A stretch of DNA of 64,000 nucleotides, taken from an uncultured Pelagibacteraceae bacterium (GTDB lineage: Bacteria > Pseudomonadota > Alphaproteobacteria > Pelagibacterales > Pelagibacteraceae). The position numbers were made by a program, and so were the translations under genes. Under the pieces are notes generated by a model that was not told the origin of the DNA, did no database searches, and saw only the letters and a list, made by a program, of their open reading frames with translations. The stretch spans positions 17,945-81,944 of the forward strand of contig CACAIK010000006.1 in assembly GCA_902532525.1 (NCBI GenBank). The letters run 5' to 3'. Shown here piece by piece: positions 36,139 through 45,250 of the stretch (position 1 is its first letter; every line of letters starts with the position of its first letter).

Positions 36139-36336
36139 TTACTCTTTTTTGTCTGAGTCTTGATTTTCAGATATATTTTTTGGTTGGCTATCTTCTGTAG
36201 CATCTGTAGCCATACCTTTTTTAAAACTTTTAATTCCTTTAGCAACATCACCCATTAGACTAGAGATTTTACCTCTACCAAAAAGTAATACTACTAAAAT
36301 TACTACAATTGCAATTTGCCAAAATCCTATACTCAT
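36139..36336 (-). CDS. tatA: Sec-independent translocase TatA
   Basis: A 65-residue pore-forming subunit. [40 protein letters not shown] contains the short membrane helix, the FGRGK(I/L) hinge and the amphipathic helix; the tail is acidic. It starts 42 bases after scpB. Confidence 0.94.
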   Translation of the reverse strand: MSIGFWQIAIVVILVVLLFGRGKISSLMGDVAKGIKSFKKGMATDATEDSQPKNISENQDSDKKE

Positions 36337-36378
36337 AATTACTTATAACCTTATAATTTTAGTTTTAAAACTATTTTT

Positions 36379-37071
36379 TTATTTATCGTTATCGGTATTA
36401 AGAGTGCTATTAAGCATCTCATCTATATCGGAGTATATATTTTCCTTTTTATCCTCTTGTTTTTCTTTATAGAATTTGCCTGTTCCAAATATAGATGCAT
36501 CTACACTAGATGTATCAATAAGACCTGCAGTTCCTAATTCATCAACGGTTGGAAGATCTGACAATTTTTGGAGATTGAAATGACTTAAAAAGTCATCTGT
36601 TGTTCCATATTGAATAGGTTTACCAGGGGCATCTTTTCGACCTTGAGGTTTAACCCAGTTCAATTCCATCAATATCTCAATTGTATTATTTCCAAACGCA
36701 ACTCCTCGAATTTCTTCTATTTCAGCTCTAGTGACTGGTTGATGATAAACAATAATTGCAAGTGTTTCTATCGCAGCCTTTGATAGTTTTTTTTCAACGG
36801 TTTTTTGTTGAGACATTAATGAAGATAAATTTGGTGAAGTTCTAAAAGACCATTTATTGGATATACAGACTAAATTTATTCCGCGATCAGAGTAAAAATT
36901 TTGAAGTTTTAGTAAAGATTTCTCAACATCTGTCTTTTTTGAAATTTTATTTTCAATAGTTTCGATATTTAACGGCTCTGCAGCTGCAAAAACAATAGCC
37001 TCTATTTCTTTATCAACATCACTTAATTTAGATGGAAATGATACAACATTATTTTTTTTTAATTTATTCAT
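36379..37071 (-). CDS. scpB: segregation and condensation protein B
   Basis: A 230-residue partner of ScpA and SMC in chromosome condensation, with the tandem winged-helix fold: IEAIVFAAAEPLNIETIE, KLSKAAIETLAIIVYHQPVTRAEIEEIRGV and GRKDAPGKPIQYGTTDDFLSHF. The carboxy-terminal 50 residues are a variable, Lys/Glu-rich extension. It shares one base with scpA. Confidence 0.94.
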   Translation of the reverse strand: MNKLKKNNVVSFPSKLSDVDKEIEAIVFAAAEPLNIETIENKISKKTDVEKSLLKLQNFYSDRGINLVCISNKWSFRTSPNLSSLMSQQKTVEKKLSKAAIETLAIIVYHQPVTRAEIEEIRGVAFGNNTIEILMELNWVKPQGRKDAPGKPIQYGTTDDFLSHFNLQKLSDLPTVDELGTAGLIDTSSVDASIFGTGKFYKEKQEDKKENIYSDIDEMLNSTLNTDNDK

Positions 37072-37802
37072 TAGATTTTTTTAATATATATGTCCTCAAA
37101 TAAATTATCTTGTTTAATAGATATATTACCTTCTTTTGCAAGCTCTAAAGATCCTGCAAAAATCCCTGCATTACCTGTCTTACTTAAAATTTTAGAATTT
37201 CTAAAATTTTTTGGTATTAGATCAGTCATATTTTTCCAATCATTTAAATTATTGTAAAATTCTTTTATAACTTTAATACCTTCTTCGGTAGTAAATACTG
37301 GGAGTTTTGGAATATTCATTCTCTGAAAATCTTTTGTCATTACGATATTTGAATACGTTTTTAATAATTCAAACAATGTTAATGAATATTGAGAATTATA
37401 AATTGATCTCATTCCACTTTTTGAACCTCTCATAAAAATATCTTTGCCTAATCTTTTTCTGCTCAACATCTGAGAAGACAATAATCTTATTAATTCTAGT
37501 TTTTTGAGTTGGAGCTTTAATTTCTCTGCCACTTCAAGTGCTTTAAATTCCTCTTCTTCTGTTTCTGGTAATAGTAGTTTAGATTTAAGATAAGTTAACC
37601 AGGTAGCCATTAGCAAATATTCTGAGGCTAATTCTAAATTTAAATTTTCGGTCTTGGTTATAAAATCATGAAATTGATCTGCTAATTTGGTGATTGATAT
37701 ATTTTCCAAATCAACTTTTTGTGATTTTGCTAAATCTAAAAGTATTTCTAATGATCCAGAGTAATTACTAAGATCAACATTAAATTCTAAAGAATCACTC
37801 AT
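37071..37802 (-). CDS. scpA: segregation and condensation protein A
   Basis: A 243-residue kleisin that bridges the heads of SMC. The amino-terminal YSGSLEILLDLAKSQKVDLENISI and ASEYLLMATWLTYLKSKLLLP blocks are those of the family. It lies 10 bases after nagZ and overlaps scpB by one base. Confidence 0.94.
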   Translation of the reverse strand: MSDSLEFNVDLSNYSGSLEILLDLAKSQKVDLENISITKLADQFHDFITKTENLNLELASEYLLMATWLTYLKSKLLLPETEEEEFKALEVAEKLKLQLKKLELIRLLSSQMLSRKRLGKDIFMRGSKSGMRSIYNSQYSLTLFELLKTYSNIVMTKDFQRMNIPKLPVFTTEEGIKVIKEFYNNLNDWKNMTDLIPKNFRNSKILSKTGNAGIFAGSLELAKEGNISIKQDNLFEDIYIKKI

Positions 37803-37812
37803 GAATTTAAAT

Positions 37813-38763
37813 TTAACTTATTATTTGAATTAATTTAGAAGTTTTTTTTACAATAAAATCATCGATATAAGGTGAATTTTGACCTACCACATTCATTTCT
37901 CTCATTTTTCCATTGCAATGAAGCACCAAATTGCAACCTGCACGAAAAGATTTAATAACGTTATTTTTTAAATTACCTTTAAGAGCACCCATAGAAATAT
38001 CATCTGACATTAATATTCCCTTGAATGATATTTCTCTTCTAATCATTTTTATGATTTTTTTAGAATGTGAAACGTTATTTATCGGATCAAGTTTCTTAAA
38101 CAACAAGTGACCGGTCATACCTAAAACAGATTTTTTTTTGGTAAATGGAAAAAAATCATATTTTTTAAGATACTTTAGATCTTTATCTATAACTGGTAAT
38201 TTATAATGACTATCAACTTTGGCTAAACCATGACCTGGAAGATGTTTAATTACTGTACCAACCCTATTTTTGTGAAATTTTTCGATAGATATATCGCCAA
38301 TTTTAGACAGAGTTTTTTTATCATTTGAATAGGATCGATCACCTATAATTTTATGAGACTTATTTCGTCTTAAATCCAATACGGGGACTGTATTAACATT
38401 AATACCAATAAGTCTTAATAAATAGGATATTTGCTTTACATAAACATTGAAATAAATATCAAATTTTTTTCTATCTTTTGAATATAAATCGCCAAAATAT
38501 TTTGCACTAAAAATAGAATTATCTATAAATTTTCTTAATCTGCTTACTCTTCCACCTTCTTCATCAATTAGAATTGGATAATTAGAGTTTTTAAATATTT
38601 TTTTGATCGAACCGGTTAATTTTTGAACTTGATTGATTGATTTTATATTTCTTGAAAAAAGGATTATTCCCCATGGCTTATATTTTTTTAAAAAACTTAC
38701 TTCACTTTTTTTTAAATTATATCCACTAATGCCACATATAAAAGCTCTAGTTTTTTTAATCAT
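37813..38763 (-). CDS. nagZ: beta-N-acetylhexosaminidase, glycoside hydrolase family 3
   Basis: A 316-residue cytosolic hydrolase of peptidoglycan recycling. IDEEGGRVSRLR, KHLPGHGLAKVDSHYKLP (the conserved His-containing loop) and LMSDDISMGAL (catalytic aspartate) define the family. The frame is open upstream to 38892, but I chose ATG 38763 because MIKKTRAFICGISGYNL aligns with family starts and the extension would be encoded inside the upstream gene. It overlaps that gene by eight bases. Confidence 0.9.
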   Translation of the reverse strand: MIKKTRAFICGISGYNLKKSEVSFLKKYKPWGIILFSRNIKSINQVQKLTGSIKKIFKNSNYPILIDEEGGRVSRLRKFIDNSIFSAKYFGDLYSKDRKKFDIYFNVYVKQISYLLRLIGINVNTVPVLDLRRNKSHKIIGDRSYSNDKKTLSKIGDISIEKFHKNRVGTVIKHLPGHGLAKVDSHYKLPVIDKDLKYLKKYDFFPFTKKKSVLGMTGHLLFKKLDPINNVSHSKKIIKMIRREISFKGILMSDDISMGALKGNLKNNVIKSFRAGCNLVLHCNGKMREMNVVGQNSPYIDDFIVKKTSKLIQIIS

Positions 38764-39013
38764 TATATAACAATTCCCAAAAAGAATATTTTTTTGTGTT
38801 TTTATTTTTGTATTCCACATATTCAATAATGTTGTCCGTGTCATTTTTAAGAATAAATAGATTATTTTCTTTAGATGATATTTTTTCATCAATACTTGAA
38901 ACTGCTCTATATGATTTCTTGTAATTATCGTCTGAAAAATAATATCTTAGAGTAAAGAATAGAAAGAAAAATATAATTATTAAATAAAATAGATATTTGA
39001 GCTCTTTTAGCAT
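38756..39013 (-). CDS. small single-pass membrane protein in the SPOR-gene position
   Basis: An 85-residue protein with one strongly hydrophobic helix near the start (about 5-23) and a short polar domain. In other alphaproteobacteria the gene between argS and nagZ usually encodes a SPOR-domain protein with one membrane helix. This one holds the same place and has the same start but no recognisable SPOR domain, so it may be a shortened remnant. It shares one base with argS and overlaps nagZ by eight. Confidence 0.65.
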   Translation of the reverse strand: MLKELKYLFYLIIIFFFLFFTLRYYFSDDNYKKSYRAVSSIDEKISSKENNLFILKNDTDNIIEYVEYKNKNTKKYSFWELLYND

Positions 39014-40743
39014 TACATTTTTTCAGGTGTATCAACACCTATAATATCCATTCCAGTTTTAATTGTTTTTGCAATAGATTTTAAAAATATTAGTTTTTCT
39101 ATATTTATTGTTTTATCATCATTGATAAATCTTTTTTCAACATCATCTTTTCCCATATTCCAATAGGAATGAAACTGTGATGATAACTCATATAAATATA
39201 CAGGGATCCTATGAGGTTCTAGTTTTTTAGTAGAAATTTCTACACATTTAGGCCATTCAGATATTTTTTTAAAAATTTCAATTTCTTCATTATTAAATCG
39301 CATATTATTATTTTCATTATCAATTTTGTCATCAATATTTTTATTTATATTTCTAAAAACCGATGAAATTCTAGCATAACAATATTGAACATAATAAAGC
39401 GGATTGTCTTTAGATTTTTCTTTTACTTTTGTAAAATCAAAATCTAATTCAGCATCATTGCTTCTACTTAGCATAATAAATCTTGTTGCATCTTTTCCAA
39501 CTTCAGAAATTAAATCTTCAACGGTAATGTAATCACCTTTTCTTTTGGACATTTTAAAAGGTTTGCCATCTTTTATTAACTTAACAAGTTGGCTTACTTT
39601 ACAAATTAATTTATTTTTTTCTCCAGATAATGCTTCAACAACAGATGTAATTCTTTTTATATAACCTGCATGATCCGCTCCTAAAATATTTATTAATTTA
39701 TCAAATTTTCTGTTTAGCTTTGTATTATGATACGCAACATCTCCAGCAAAATAAGTCCATGTGTTGTCAGATTTTTGTAATGCCCTATCTTTATCATCCC
39801 CAAAATCTGTTGATCTAAAAAGTAACTGATCTCTTTCTACCCAATTAGTTGTGTCTTCTCCTTCGGGAGCTTTGATTTTTCCTATATATACAAATTTATC
39901 TTTTTTAAGTTTCTCAATAACCTTATCAACCTCTTTATTTTCAACTATTTCAGTCTCACTCGCAAAATTATCATGAATAATTCCCAAATTATTTAAATTG
40001 GTCTTAATGAGTTTAAGTGACTCTGTAATTGCTAATTTAGTAAGTTTTAACTTTATTTTTTCATAATCATCAAATTGTAAATTATTATTATTATCTATAA
40101 TATGTTGGGCTATATCCTTGATGTATTCACCTGGATATAAATCATCCTCATTTAGTGGAAAGGTTTGATTATCTAATTTTTCTTTTATTCTCAAATATAC
40201 AGATCTAGTAAAATGTAAAATTTGATTACCATGATCATTTACATAATATTCTTTTACAACTTCTTGATTGTTAAATTTTAGCAAATTAGAGATAACATCA
40301 CCTAGAATAGCACCTCTACAATGACCAACGTGTAATGGTCCAGTGGGATTTGCAGACACGAATTCAATTAAATGTTTCTTTTTAGAGCCCTTAAGTGCTG
40401 CGCCAAAATTATTAAGATTATTTATATTTAAAAGAAATGAAGTCCAAAACTCTTTTTTTAAAATAATATTTATAAATCCAGGCTTTGCTATTTCTATCTT
40501 CTCAATATTATTATCGTCTTTAAAAATAATATCTTTTAATTTTTCAGCAATTTTAATTGGTGTTTCATTATTTGTTTTAGATAAAACCATTGCAACATTA
40601 GTTGACAGATCGCAATTAAATTTTTTAGGAGGTATGTCTACGTTTATACCAGATAAACTTTCAGGTAATAAAATCAGCTTTTCTTCACTTGCTAATTTAA
40701 TTTTATCTAAAATTTTATTTAAGTATTCCTCAAATATATTCAT
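39013..40743 (-). CDS. argS: arginyl-tRNA synthetase
   Basis: A 576-residue class Ia synthetase. The HIGH-type motif is in VSANPTGPLHVGHCRGAILGD; KMSKRKGDYITVEDLI and the carboxy-terminal anticodon-binding domain (YYVQYCYARISSVFRN) are present. It overlaps dgt by four bases upstream, in the standard alphaproteobacterial order. Confidence 0.96.
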   Translation of the reverse strand: MNIFEEYLNKILDKIKLASEEKLILLPESLSGINVDIPPKKFNCDLSTNVAMVLSKTNNETPIKIAEKLKDIIFKDDNNIEKIEIAKPGFINIILKKEFWTSFLLNINNLNNFGAALKGSKKKHLIEFVSANPTGPLHVGHCRGAILGDVISNLLKFNNQEVVKEYYVNDHGNQILHFTRSVYLRIKEKLDNQTFPLNEDDLYPGEYIKDIAQHIIDNNNNLQFDDYEKIKLKLTKLAITESLKLIKTNLNNLGIIHDNFASETEIVENKEVDKVIEKLKKDKFVYIGKIKAPEGEDTTNWVERDQLLFRSTDFGDDKDRALQKSDNTWTYFAGDVAYHNTKLNRKFDKLINILGADHAGYIKRITSVVEALSGEKNKLICKVSQLVKLIKDGKPFKMSKRKGDYITVEDLISEVGKDATRFIMLSRSNDAELDFDFTKVKEKSKDNPLYYVQYCYARISSVFRNINKNIDDKIDNENNNMRFNNEEIEIFKKISEWPKCVEISTKKLEPHRIPVYLYELSSQFHSYWNMGKDDVEKRFINDDKTINIEKLIFLKSIAKTIKTGMDIIGVDTPEKM

Positions 40744-41858
40744 TTTGATGCTCTATATAATTGTATGGCGTACCTATCTGTCATGCCAGAAATATAATCA
40801 GATATAGCTCTTTCTTTGTTAGTTTTTAAATATTTGGTTTTAATATACTTTTTTGGATTTTTGTTAATTACACTAAAAAGCTTTTTAATTATCTTTTTTC
40901 CTTCGTTATTTTTTTTTAATACATCTTTATTATTATACATAGTTATTCTAAGGAAATCTCTAATCTCATTTATAGTTATTTTTAATTTGTTGGAAAAATC
41001 AACAATTTGATTTTTTTTATTTGATACATCTTTTTTTGTAGATATTTTATTCATTAAAATATTTCTTGTCGTAGTTTTTATTAAGTCTTGAACCATTAAA
41101 TTTATAGAGTCTCTTATAGTTTGATATACAAGAATATCATTATTTTCACTTTTTAATTTATTTTTATACGATTTTAAAATTTCATCAAAAAAAGAGATTT
41201 GTTTAAGATCGTTTAACTTAAATAATTTTGCTTTTATTCCATCTTGAATATCATGGTTATTGTATGCAACGTCATCGGATATAGATGCAATTTGGGCCTC
41301 CAAAGATGAGTTTTTTGAAAAATTAATTTTATTTTTTAAATTTTTCAAACCAATTAAATTATTTATTTTGACTAGCTTTGTTAACGGACCATTATGTTTA
41401 ATAAGACCATCTAATGTTTCTAATGTTAAATTAAGACCTTCAAATTTAAAATATTTATTTTCAATGAACATTACTATCCTAAGTGTTTGAAGGTTGTGGT
41501 CAAATCCCCCATATTCATACATACATTCATTTAGGGACTCTTCTCCCGCATGACCAAAAGGTGTATGACCTAAATCATGAGCTAAGCTTAATGTTTCAGC
41601 TAAATCATCATTTAAACCTAAGTATTTAGCAATTGTTCTAGCAATTTGTGATACTTCAATGGAATGTGTGATTCTGGTTCTATAATGATCTCCTTCAGTA
41701 TTCACAAATACCTGGGTTTTGTGCTTCAATCTTCTAAATGAGGTAGAATGAATTATTCTATCTCTATCTCTTTGAAAAGGTGATCTGAAAGGATTGCTCG
41801 CTTCTTTGAACAGTCTACCTTTTGATGCAAATGTTCCTAATTTTGAGTAATTTTTCAT
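40740..41858 (-). CDS. dgt: deoxyguanosinetriphosphate triphosphohydrolase-like protein
   Basis: A 372-residue HD-domain dNTPase that splits dNTPs to nucleoside and triphosphate. The HD metal site is in THSIEVSQIARTIAKYLG, LAHDLGHTPFGHAGEE and ASISDDVAYNNHDIQDG. The amino-terminal FRSPFQRDRDRIIHSTSFRRLKHKTQVF is typical. It is the first gene of the long minus-strand chain; erpA diverges 50 bases away. Confidence 0.93.
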   Translation of the reverse strand: MKNYSKLGTFASKGRLFKEASNPFRSPFQRDRDRIIHSTSFRRLKHKTQVFVNTEGDHYRTRITHSIEVSQIARTIAKYLGLNDDLAETLSLAHDLGHTPFGHAGEESLNECMYEYGGFDHNLQTLRIVMFIENKYFKFEGLNLTLETLDGLIKHNGPLTKLVKINNLIGLKNLKNKINFSKNSSLEAQIASISDDVAYNNHDIQDGIKAKLFKLNDLKQISFFDEILKSYKNKLKSENNDILVYQTIRDSINLMVQDLIKTTTRNILMNKISTKKDVSNKKNQIVDFSNKLKITINEIRDFLRITMYNNKDVLKKNNEGKKIIKKLFSVINKNPKKYIKTKYLKTNKERAISDYISGMTDRYAIQLYRASK

Positions 41859-41908
41859 TCTTTAAAAATGGCAAAATATTATTATATTGTTTTTATCAAT
41901 GTTTAATT

Positions 41909-42226
41909 ATGATTAAAGAAATTAAATTTACAGATAATGCTATAAAGCAGATAAACCATCTTCTTTCATCAAAAGATAAAGGGTCATTTTTTAGAATCGC
42001 TATTAAAGGTGGTGGATGCTCTGGATTTCAATATGATTTCTCATTTGATAACTCTGCTAAGGATGATGATCTACAACAAGATAATATCCTTATTGACAAA
42101 ACATCGGCAGATTTACTAAAAGGATCTGAAGTTGATTTTGTAAAAGAATTAATCGGAGATTCTTTTAAAATAAACAACCCGCAAAGCAAATCTTCTTGTG
42201 GTTGTGGCGTATCTTTCTCGCTTTAA
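41909..42226 (+). CDS. A-type iron-sulfur carrier protein (IscA/ErpA family)
   Basis: A 105-residue Fe-S carrier. The three cluster-binding cysteines are in GGGCSGFQY and the carboxy-terminal SSCGCGVSF. The frame extends upstream to 41822 but ATG 41909 gives the normal family start (IKEIKFTDNAIKQI). The stop codon overlaps the ATG of the exonuclease gene (TAATG), so the two are translationally coupled. ErpA and IscA cannot be told apart safely. Confidence 0.9.
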   Translation: MIKEIKFTDNAIKQINHLLSSKDKGSFFRIAIKGGGCSGFQYDFSFDNSAKDDDLQQDNILIDKTSADLLKGSEVDFVKELIGDSFKINNPQSKSSCGCGVSFSL

Positions 42227-43002
42227 TGATAATTAGTTCCTGGAATGTTAACTCTGTAAGAGCAAGAATTGAAAATATTAAAGAGTATTTAAAAAAATAT
42301 TCACCAGATATTTTAATGATGCAAGAGATCAAAGCTCAAGATGAAAACTATCCTTACGAAGACTTTGAAAAATCAAATTACCAGAATTATGTATTTGGTC
42401 AAAAATCATATAATGGAGTTGCGATAATTTCTAAAAAAAAATTAGACAAAATTGAAAAAGATATTTTTAAAGACAAAAATAAACAATCTAGAATTATTAC
42501 TGCAGATCTAAAACATAAATCAAAAACTATTAAATTAATAAACATATACACACCCAATGGAAATCCTGTTGATACAGAAAAATATACTTACAAATTATAT
42601 TGGCTAGAAAGTTTAATTAAGAAGTTAAAAGGTTATTTAAAAAAAAAAGAAAATATAATTATTGGTGGTGATTTTAATATAATTCCATCTGCAGAAGATG
42701 TTCATAATCCTAAAGGATATGAAAATGATGCATTATTTAGACTTGAGATAAGAAAAAAATTAAGAGAATTATTAAGTTTAGGTTTTCATGATGCATATAG
42801 ATATATCCACCCTGATAAAGAAGGATATACTTTTTGGGATTACACAAGCGGTGCATGGCAAAAAAATAATGGCATGAGAATTGATCATTTCTTAGTTTCA
42901 AACTCAATTATAAATCTTGTGAAAGATGTTAAAATTAACAAATTTCCTCGTGGAAGACAAAAACCTTCAGATCACACACCAATTGAAATTGAATTAACTT
43001 AA
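42226..43002 (+). CDS. xthA: exodeoxyribonuclease III
   Basis: A 258-residue AP endonuclease and 3'-5' exonuclease of base excision repair. Motifs: SWNVNSVRARI at the start, DILMMQEIKAQ (metal-binding Glu), GGDFNIIPSAEDVHNP, MRIDHFLVS and SDHTPIEIEL. I chose the ATG at 42226, overlapping the upstream stop; the longer frame start at 42196 is inside the Fe-S gene. It ends nine bases inside the convergent oxidoreductase gene. Confidence 0.95.
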   Translation: MIISSWNVNSVRARIENIKEYLKKYSPDILMMQEIKAQDENYPYEDFEKSNYQNYVFGQKSYNGVAIISKKKLDKIEKDIFKDKNKQSRIITADLKHKSKTIKLINIYTPNGNPVDTEKYTYKLYWLESLIKKLKGYLKKKENIIIGGDFNIIPSAEDVHNPKGYENDALFRLEIRKKLRELLSLGFHDAYRYIHPDKEGYTFWDYTSGAWQKNNGMRIDHFLVSNSIINLVKDVKINKFPRGRQKPSDHTPIEIELT

Positions 43003-43992
43003 AGATTTTATTTTATTAACAAGTTCCTCATTAATATTTCTAGGTCCAGTATCTAATCTGTTTTTGTGACGTCTTTCACCAGGCAACCTAACCTCTCCCA
43101 TTGATTTCATTTTCTCAAAGAATTTATTTGAATGACTATCCCAATCAGAATTTGTTAATTTGTCAGGAGATATAGCTAAAATAAACTCTCCACCACTTGG
43201 TGGTCCACCATCATCTGTATCCTTCTTAGCCGTCTCATAACTAAAATTATCTCCAACTAAGGCTCCAGCAAGTAATTCGACCATCATTGCTATTCCTGAG
43301 CCTTTATAGCCGCCAAATGGCAACAAAACTCCACCATCTGCTATTTCACCAGGATCTGTTGTTTCTTTTCCATCTTTAGTTAAACCAGTTCCTATTGGGA
43401 CCTTGTGCCCTTCTCTTTTTGCAACTTGAACCTCTCCCATGGCCATCGATGCAGTAGCCATATCATAAACTACAGGTGGTTTATTTTTTCTTGGCCAAGC
43501 AAATGAAATTGGGTTTGTTCCAAATAAAGGTTTAATTGCTCCTGCTGGTGCAACTGCTGGCTTGTATGAAGTACAGGCAAAAGCAACAAGTCCTTGCTCT
43601 GCTATTGCTTCAGTCTCAGGCCACATAGCAGCCATATGATGAGAATTAGTGATTGCTAAAACTGCAACTCCATTTTCTTTTGCAGCTTTTACGAGTTCTG
43701 GTATTCCATATTTTAAAACCATTGGGGCAAGACTATTTTTCCCGTCTGCTTTAACAACACTTGGGGTTAATTTTGAAATCACTGGTCTAGCCTTACCATT
43801 AATTTTTCCGCTTTTTAAACCAGATACATAAGCGGGTAATCTAAATAGACCATGAGATAATGATCCATCTCTTTCAGCATTTTTGATTAAAGTAGATAAA
43901 GTATCTGCTGTTTCTTCATCGCATCCGTTAGCTATTAATGTTTTTTTAGCTAAATGAAAAATTTCTTCTAAACTTAAAGGAACGGTTGCCAT
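42994..43992 (-). CDS. Ldh-family (LDH2/MDG2) NAD(P)-dependent oxidoreductase
   Basis: A 332-residue member of the malate/L-lactate/ureidoglycolate dehydrogenase family, which also includes piperideine/pyrroline-2-carboxylate reductases. Diagnostic parts are DGSLSHGLFRLPAYV (catalytic His), ITNSHHMAAMWPETE, GTNPISFAWPR, YDMATASMAMGEV and GGYKGSGIAMMVELLAG. The exact substrate cannot be assigned. No amino-acid catabolism gene is adjacent. A perfect 9-bp inverted repeat with a 5-base loop overlaps the start codon (43992-44014). Confidence 0.85.
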   Translation of the reverse strand: MATVPLSLEEIFHLAKKTLIANGCDEETADTLSTLIKNAERDGSLSHGLFRLPAYVSGLKSGKINGKARPVISKLTPSVVKADGKNSLAPMVLKYGIPELVKAAKENGVAVLAITNSHHMAAMWPETEAIAEQGLVAFACTSYKPAVAPAGAIKPLFGTNPISFAWPRKNKPPVVYDMATASMAMGEVQVAKREGHKVPIGTGLTKDGKETTDPGEIADGGVLLPFGGYKGSGIAMMVELLAGALVGDNFSYETAKKDTDDGGPPSGGEFILAISPDKLTNSDWDSHSNKFFEKMKSMGEVRLPGERRHKNRLDTGPRNINEELVNKIKSLS

Positions 43993-44035
43993 AAATAATA
44001 TTAGATATTATTTACGGCAAAAGTTCAATTTTTAA

Positions 44036-45178
44036 TTAACAACCTTTAAAAGATTTAGACATATTTCTGATTAAATCAAAATATAAGTCTTTTCCAGGAT
44101 CCAAAGTAGCTCCTAATGGGTCTACAACACCAGTTTTAATATTCATATCTTTTGCTACAGCTTTAATGATATTTGGATTAAACTGTGGTTCAGAAAATAC
44201 ACAAGCTACTTTATCATGCTCAATTATTTCTCTGATTTCAGCCAATTGTTCTGCTCCTGGCATTACATCTGTATTAACTGTAAAAGCACCCAATATATTA
44301 ACATTAAATCTTTTCTCAAAATATTGGTAAGCATCATGGAAAACAATTGATGCAACACTCTGATTTAATTCAGAAGAGACGTCACTAACAAGTTTATCAA
44401 TATCTTTTAGTGCTTTCTTTAAATTGCTTTTATATTTTGATGCGTTCTTAGCATCATTTTCAATTAAATGCTCTGCCATTTCATTTAATATAACTTTAGC
44501 ATTGATTGGATCTAACCAAATATGTGGGTCATGCTCACCGTGGTGGTGACCTTCATGTCCTGCATGATCATCGTGGTCATCATGGTCATCTTTCTTTTTA
44601 TGTCCATGGTCATCATGATCGTCATGCCCATCTTTCTTTTTATGGTCATGATCATCGTGGTCGTCTTCTTTATGACCGTCTTTTTTTTTGTGGTCGTGAT
44701 CATCGTGGTCGTCATGTCCATCTTTCTTTTTATGGTCATGATCATCGTGATCATCTTCTTTATGGCCATCTTCTTTATGTCCGTGATCGTCATGATCATC
44801 ATGATCACCAAAAATATTTCGTTCTCTGAATTTTAATTTATTAAGACCTTTAATTTCCATTAATTCAATTTTTTCAGCTTTTTTTGCAATTGAATCTAAT
44901 GGTTTTTCCATGAAGTTTTCTAGATCTTCACCTACCCAAAAAATAAGATCAGCTTCTTGTAACATCTTTGCATGAGATGGTTTTAACGGAAATCCATGTG
45001 GTGAAGAATATCCATCGACTATTAGGTCTGGTTTAGCAACTCCATCCATCAGATAGCTAGCTAAAGAGTGTATAGGCTTAATTGAAGCTACAACTTTTAT
45101 TTCTGCTTTTGCTGATGTAAAAAGAGCTAAAAAAGATAATATTGTAATTATTAATGTTGATTTTTTTAAGTTTTTCAT
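44036..45178 (-). CDS. znuA: zinc ABC transporter substrate-binding protein with long His-rich loop
   Basis: A 380-residue periplasmic zinc-binding protein. A signal peptide (cleavage about residue 25) is followed by IKPIHSLASYLMDGVAKP (first His ligand), SSPHGFPLKPS and, after the loop, HDPHIWLDP, VFHDAYQYFEKRF and FSEPQFNP with the other ligands. Residues 125-215 are an insert with 28 His by my count, mostly DDH, KKKDGH and DHDH units. Charged loops of this kind are known in ZnuA and are thought to collect zinc; this one is long. It is divergent from znuC with two Zur-type palindromes between. Confidence 0.95.
   Translation of the reverse strand: MKNLKKSTLIITILSFLALFTSAKAEIKVVASIKPIHSLASYLMDGVAKPDLIVDGYSSPHGFPLKPSHAKMLQEADLIFWVGEDLENFMEKPLDSIAKKAEKIELMEIKGLNKLKFRERNIFGDHDDHDDHGHKEDGHKEDDHDDHDHKKKDGHDDHDDHDHKKKDGHKEDDHDDHDHKKKDGHDDHDDHGHKKKDDHDDHDDHAGHEGHHHGEHDPHIWLDPINAKVILNEMAEHLIENDAKNASKYKSNLKKALKDIDKLVSDVSSELNQSVASIVFHDAYQYFEKRFNVNILGAFTVNTDVMPGAEQLAEIREIIEHDKVACVFSEPQFNPNIIKAVAKDMNIKTGVVDPLGATLDPGKDLYFDLIRNMSKSFKGC
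44534..44806 (-). repeat. His/Asp/Lys-coding tandem repeat in znuA
   Basis: In-frame repeat encoding ZnuA residues 125-215. Residues 141-161 recur almost exactly at 171-191, a 30-residue (90-base) period, and shorter DDH and KKKDGH units repeat inside. The low codon complexity opens long frames on both strands here, which are not genes. Such repeats are prone to length change by slippage. Confidence 0.9.
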
Positions 45179-45197
45179 AATTTAATTTAGTGTTAAT

Positions 45198-45230
45198 TGT
45201 TATAATATAACATTGTGTAATAATATAACA
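45198..45230. promoter_or_regulatory. two tandem Zur boxes between znuA and znuC
   Basis: TGTTATAATATAACA (45198-45212) is a perfect 7-1-7 palindrome and equals the core of the E. coli Zur consensus (TGTTATA-N-TATAACA). A second copy, TGTAATAATATAACA (45216-45230), differs at one base. Centres are 18 bases apart. The znuA start is 19 bases to one side and the znuC start 20 to the other, so both genes should be repressed when zinc is sufficient by the Zur encoded three genes on. Confidence 0.85.
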
Positions 45231-45250
45231 TTAATAAGTCAAGGTAATAA

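Noticed and set aside
38764..38892. 43-residue amino-terminal extension of NagZ
   Set aside because: It is encoded inside the upstream membrane-protein gene and does not resemble the family.
44534..44806. CRISPR-like or minisatellite array
   Set aside because: The repeats are in frame, contiguous and coding; there are no unique spacers and no cas genes.
44506..44836. Several long frames on both strands across the znuA repeat
   Set aside because: They are side effects of the simple His/Asp codon repeat; only the znuA frame has a signal peptide and family motifs.
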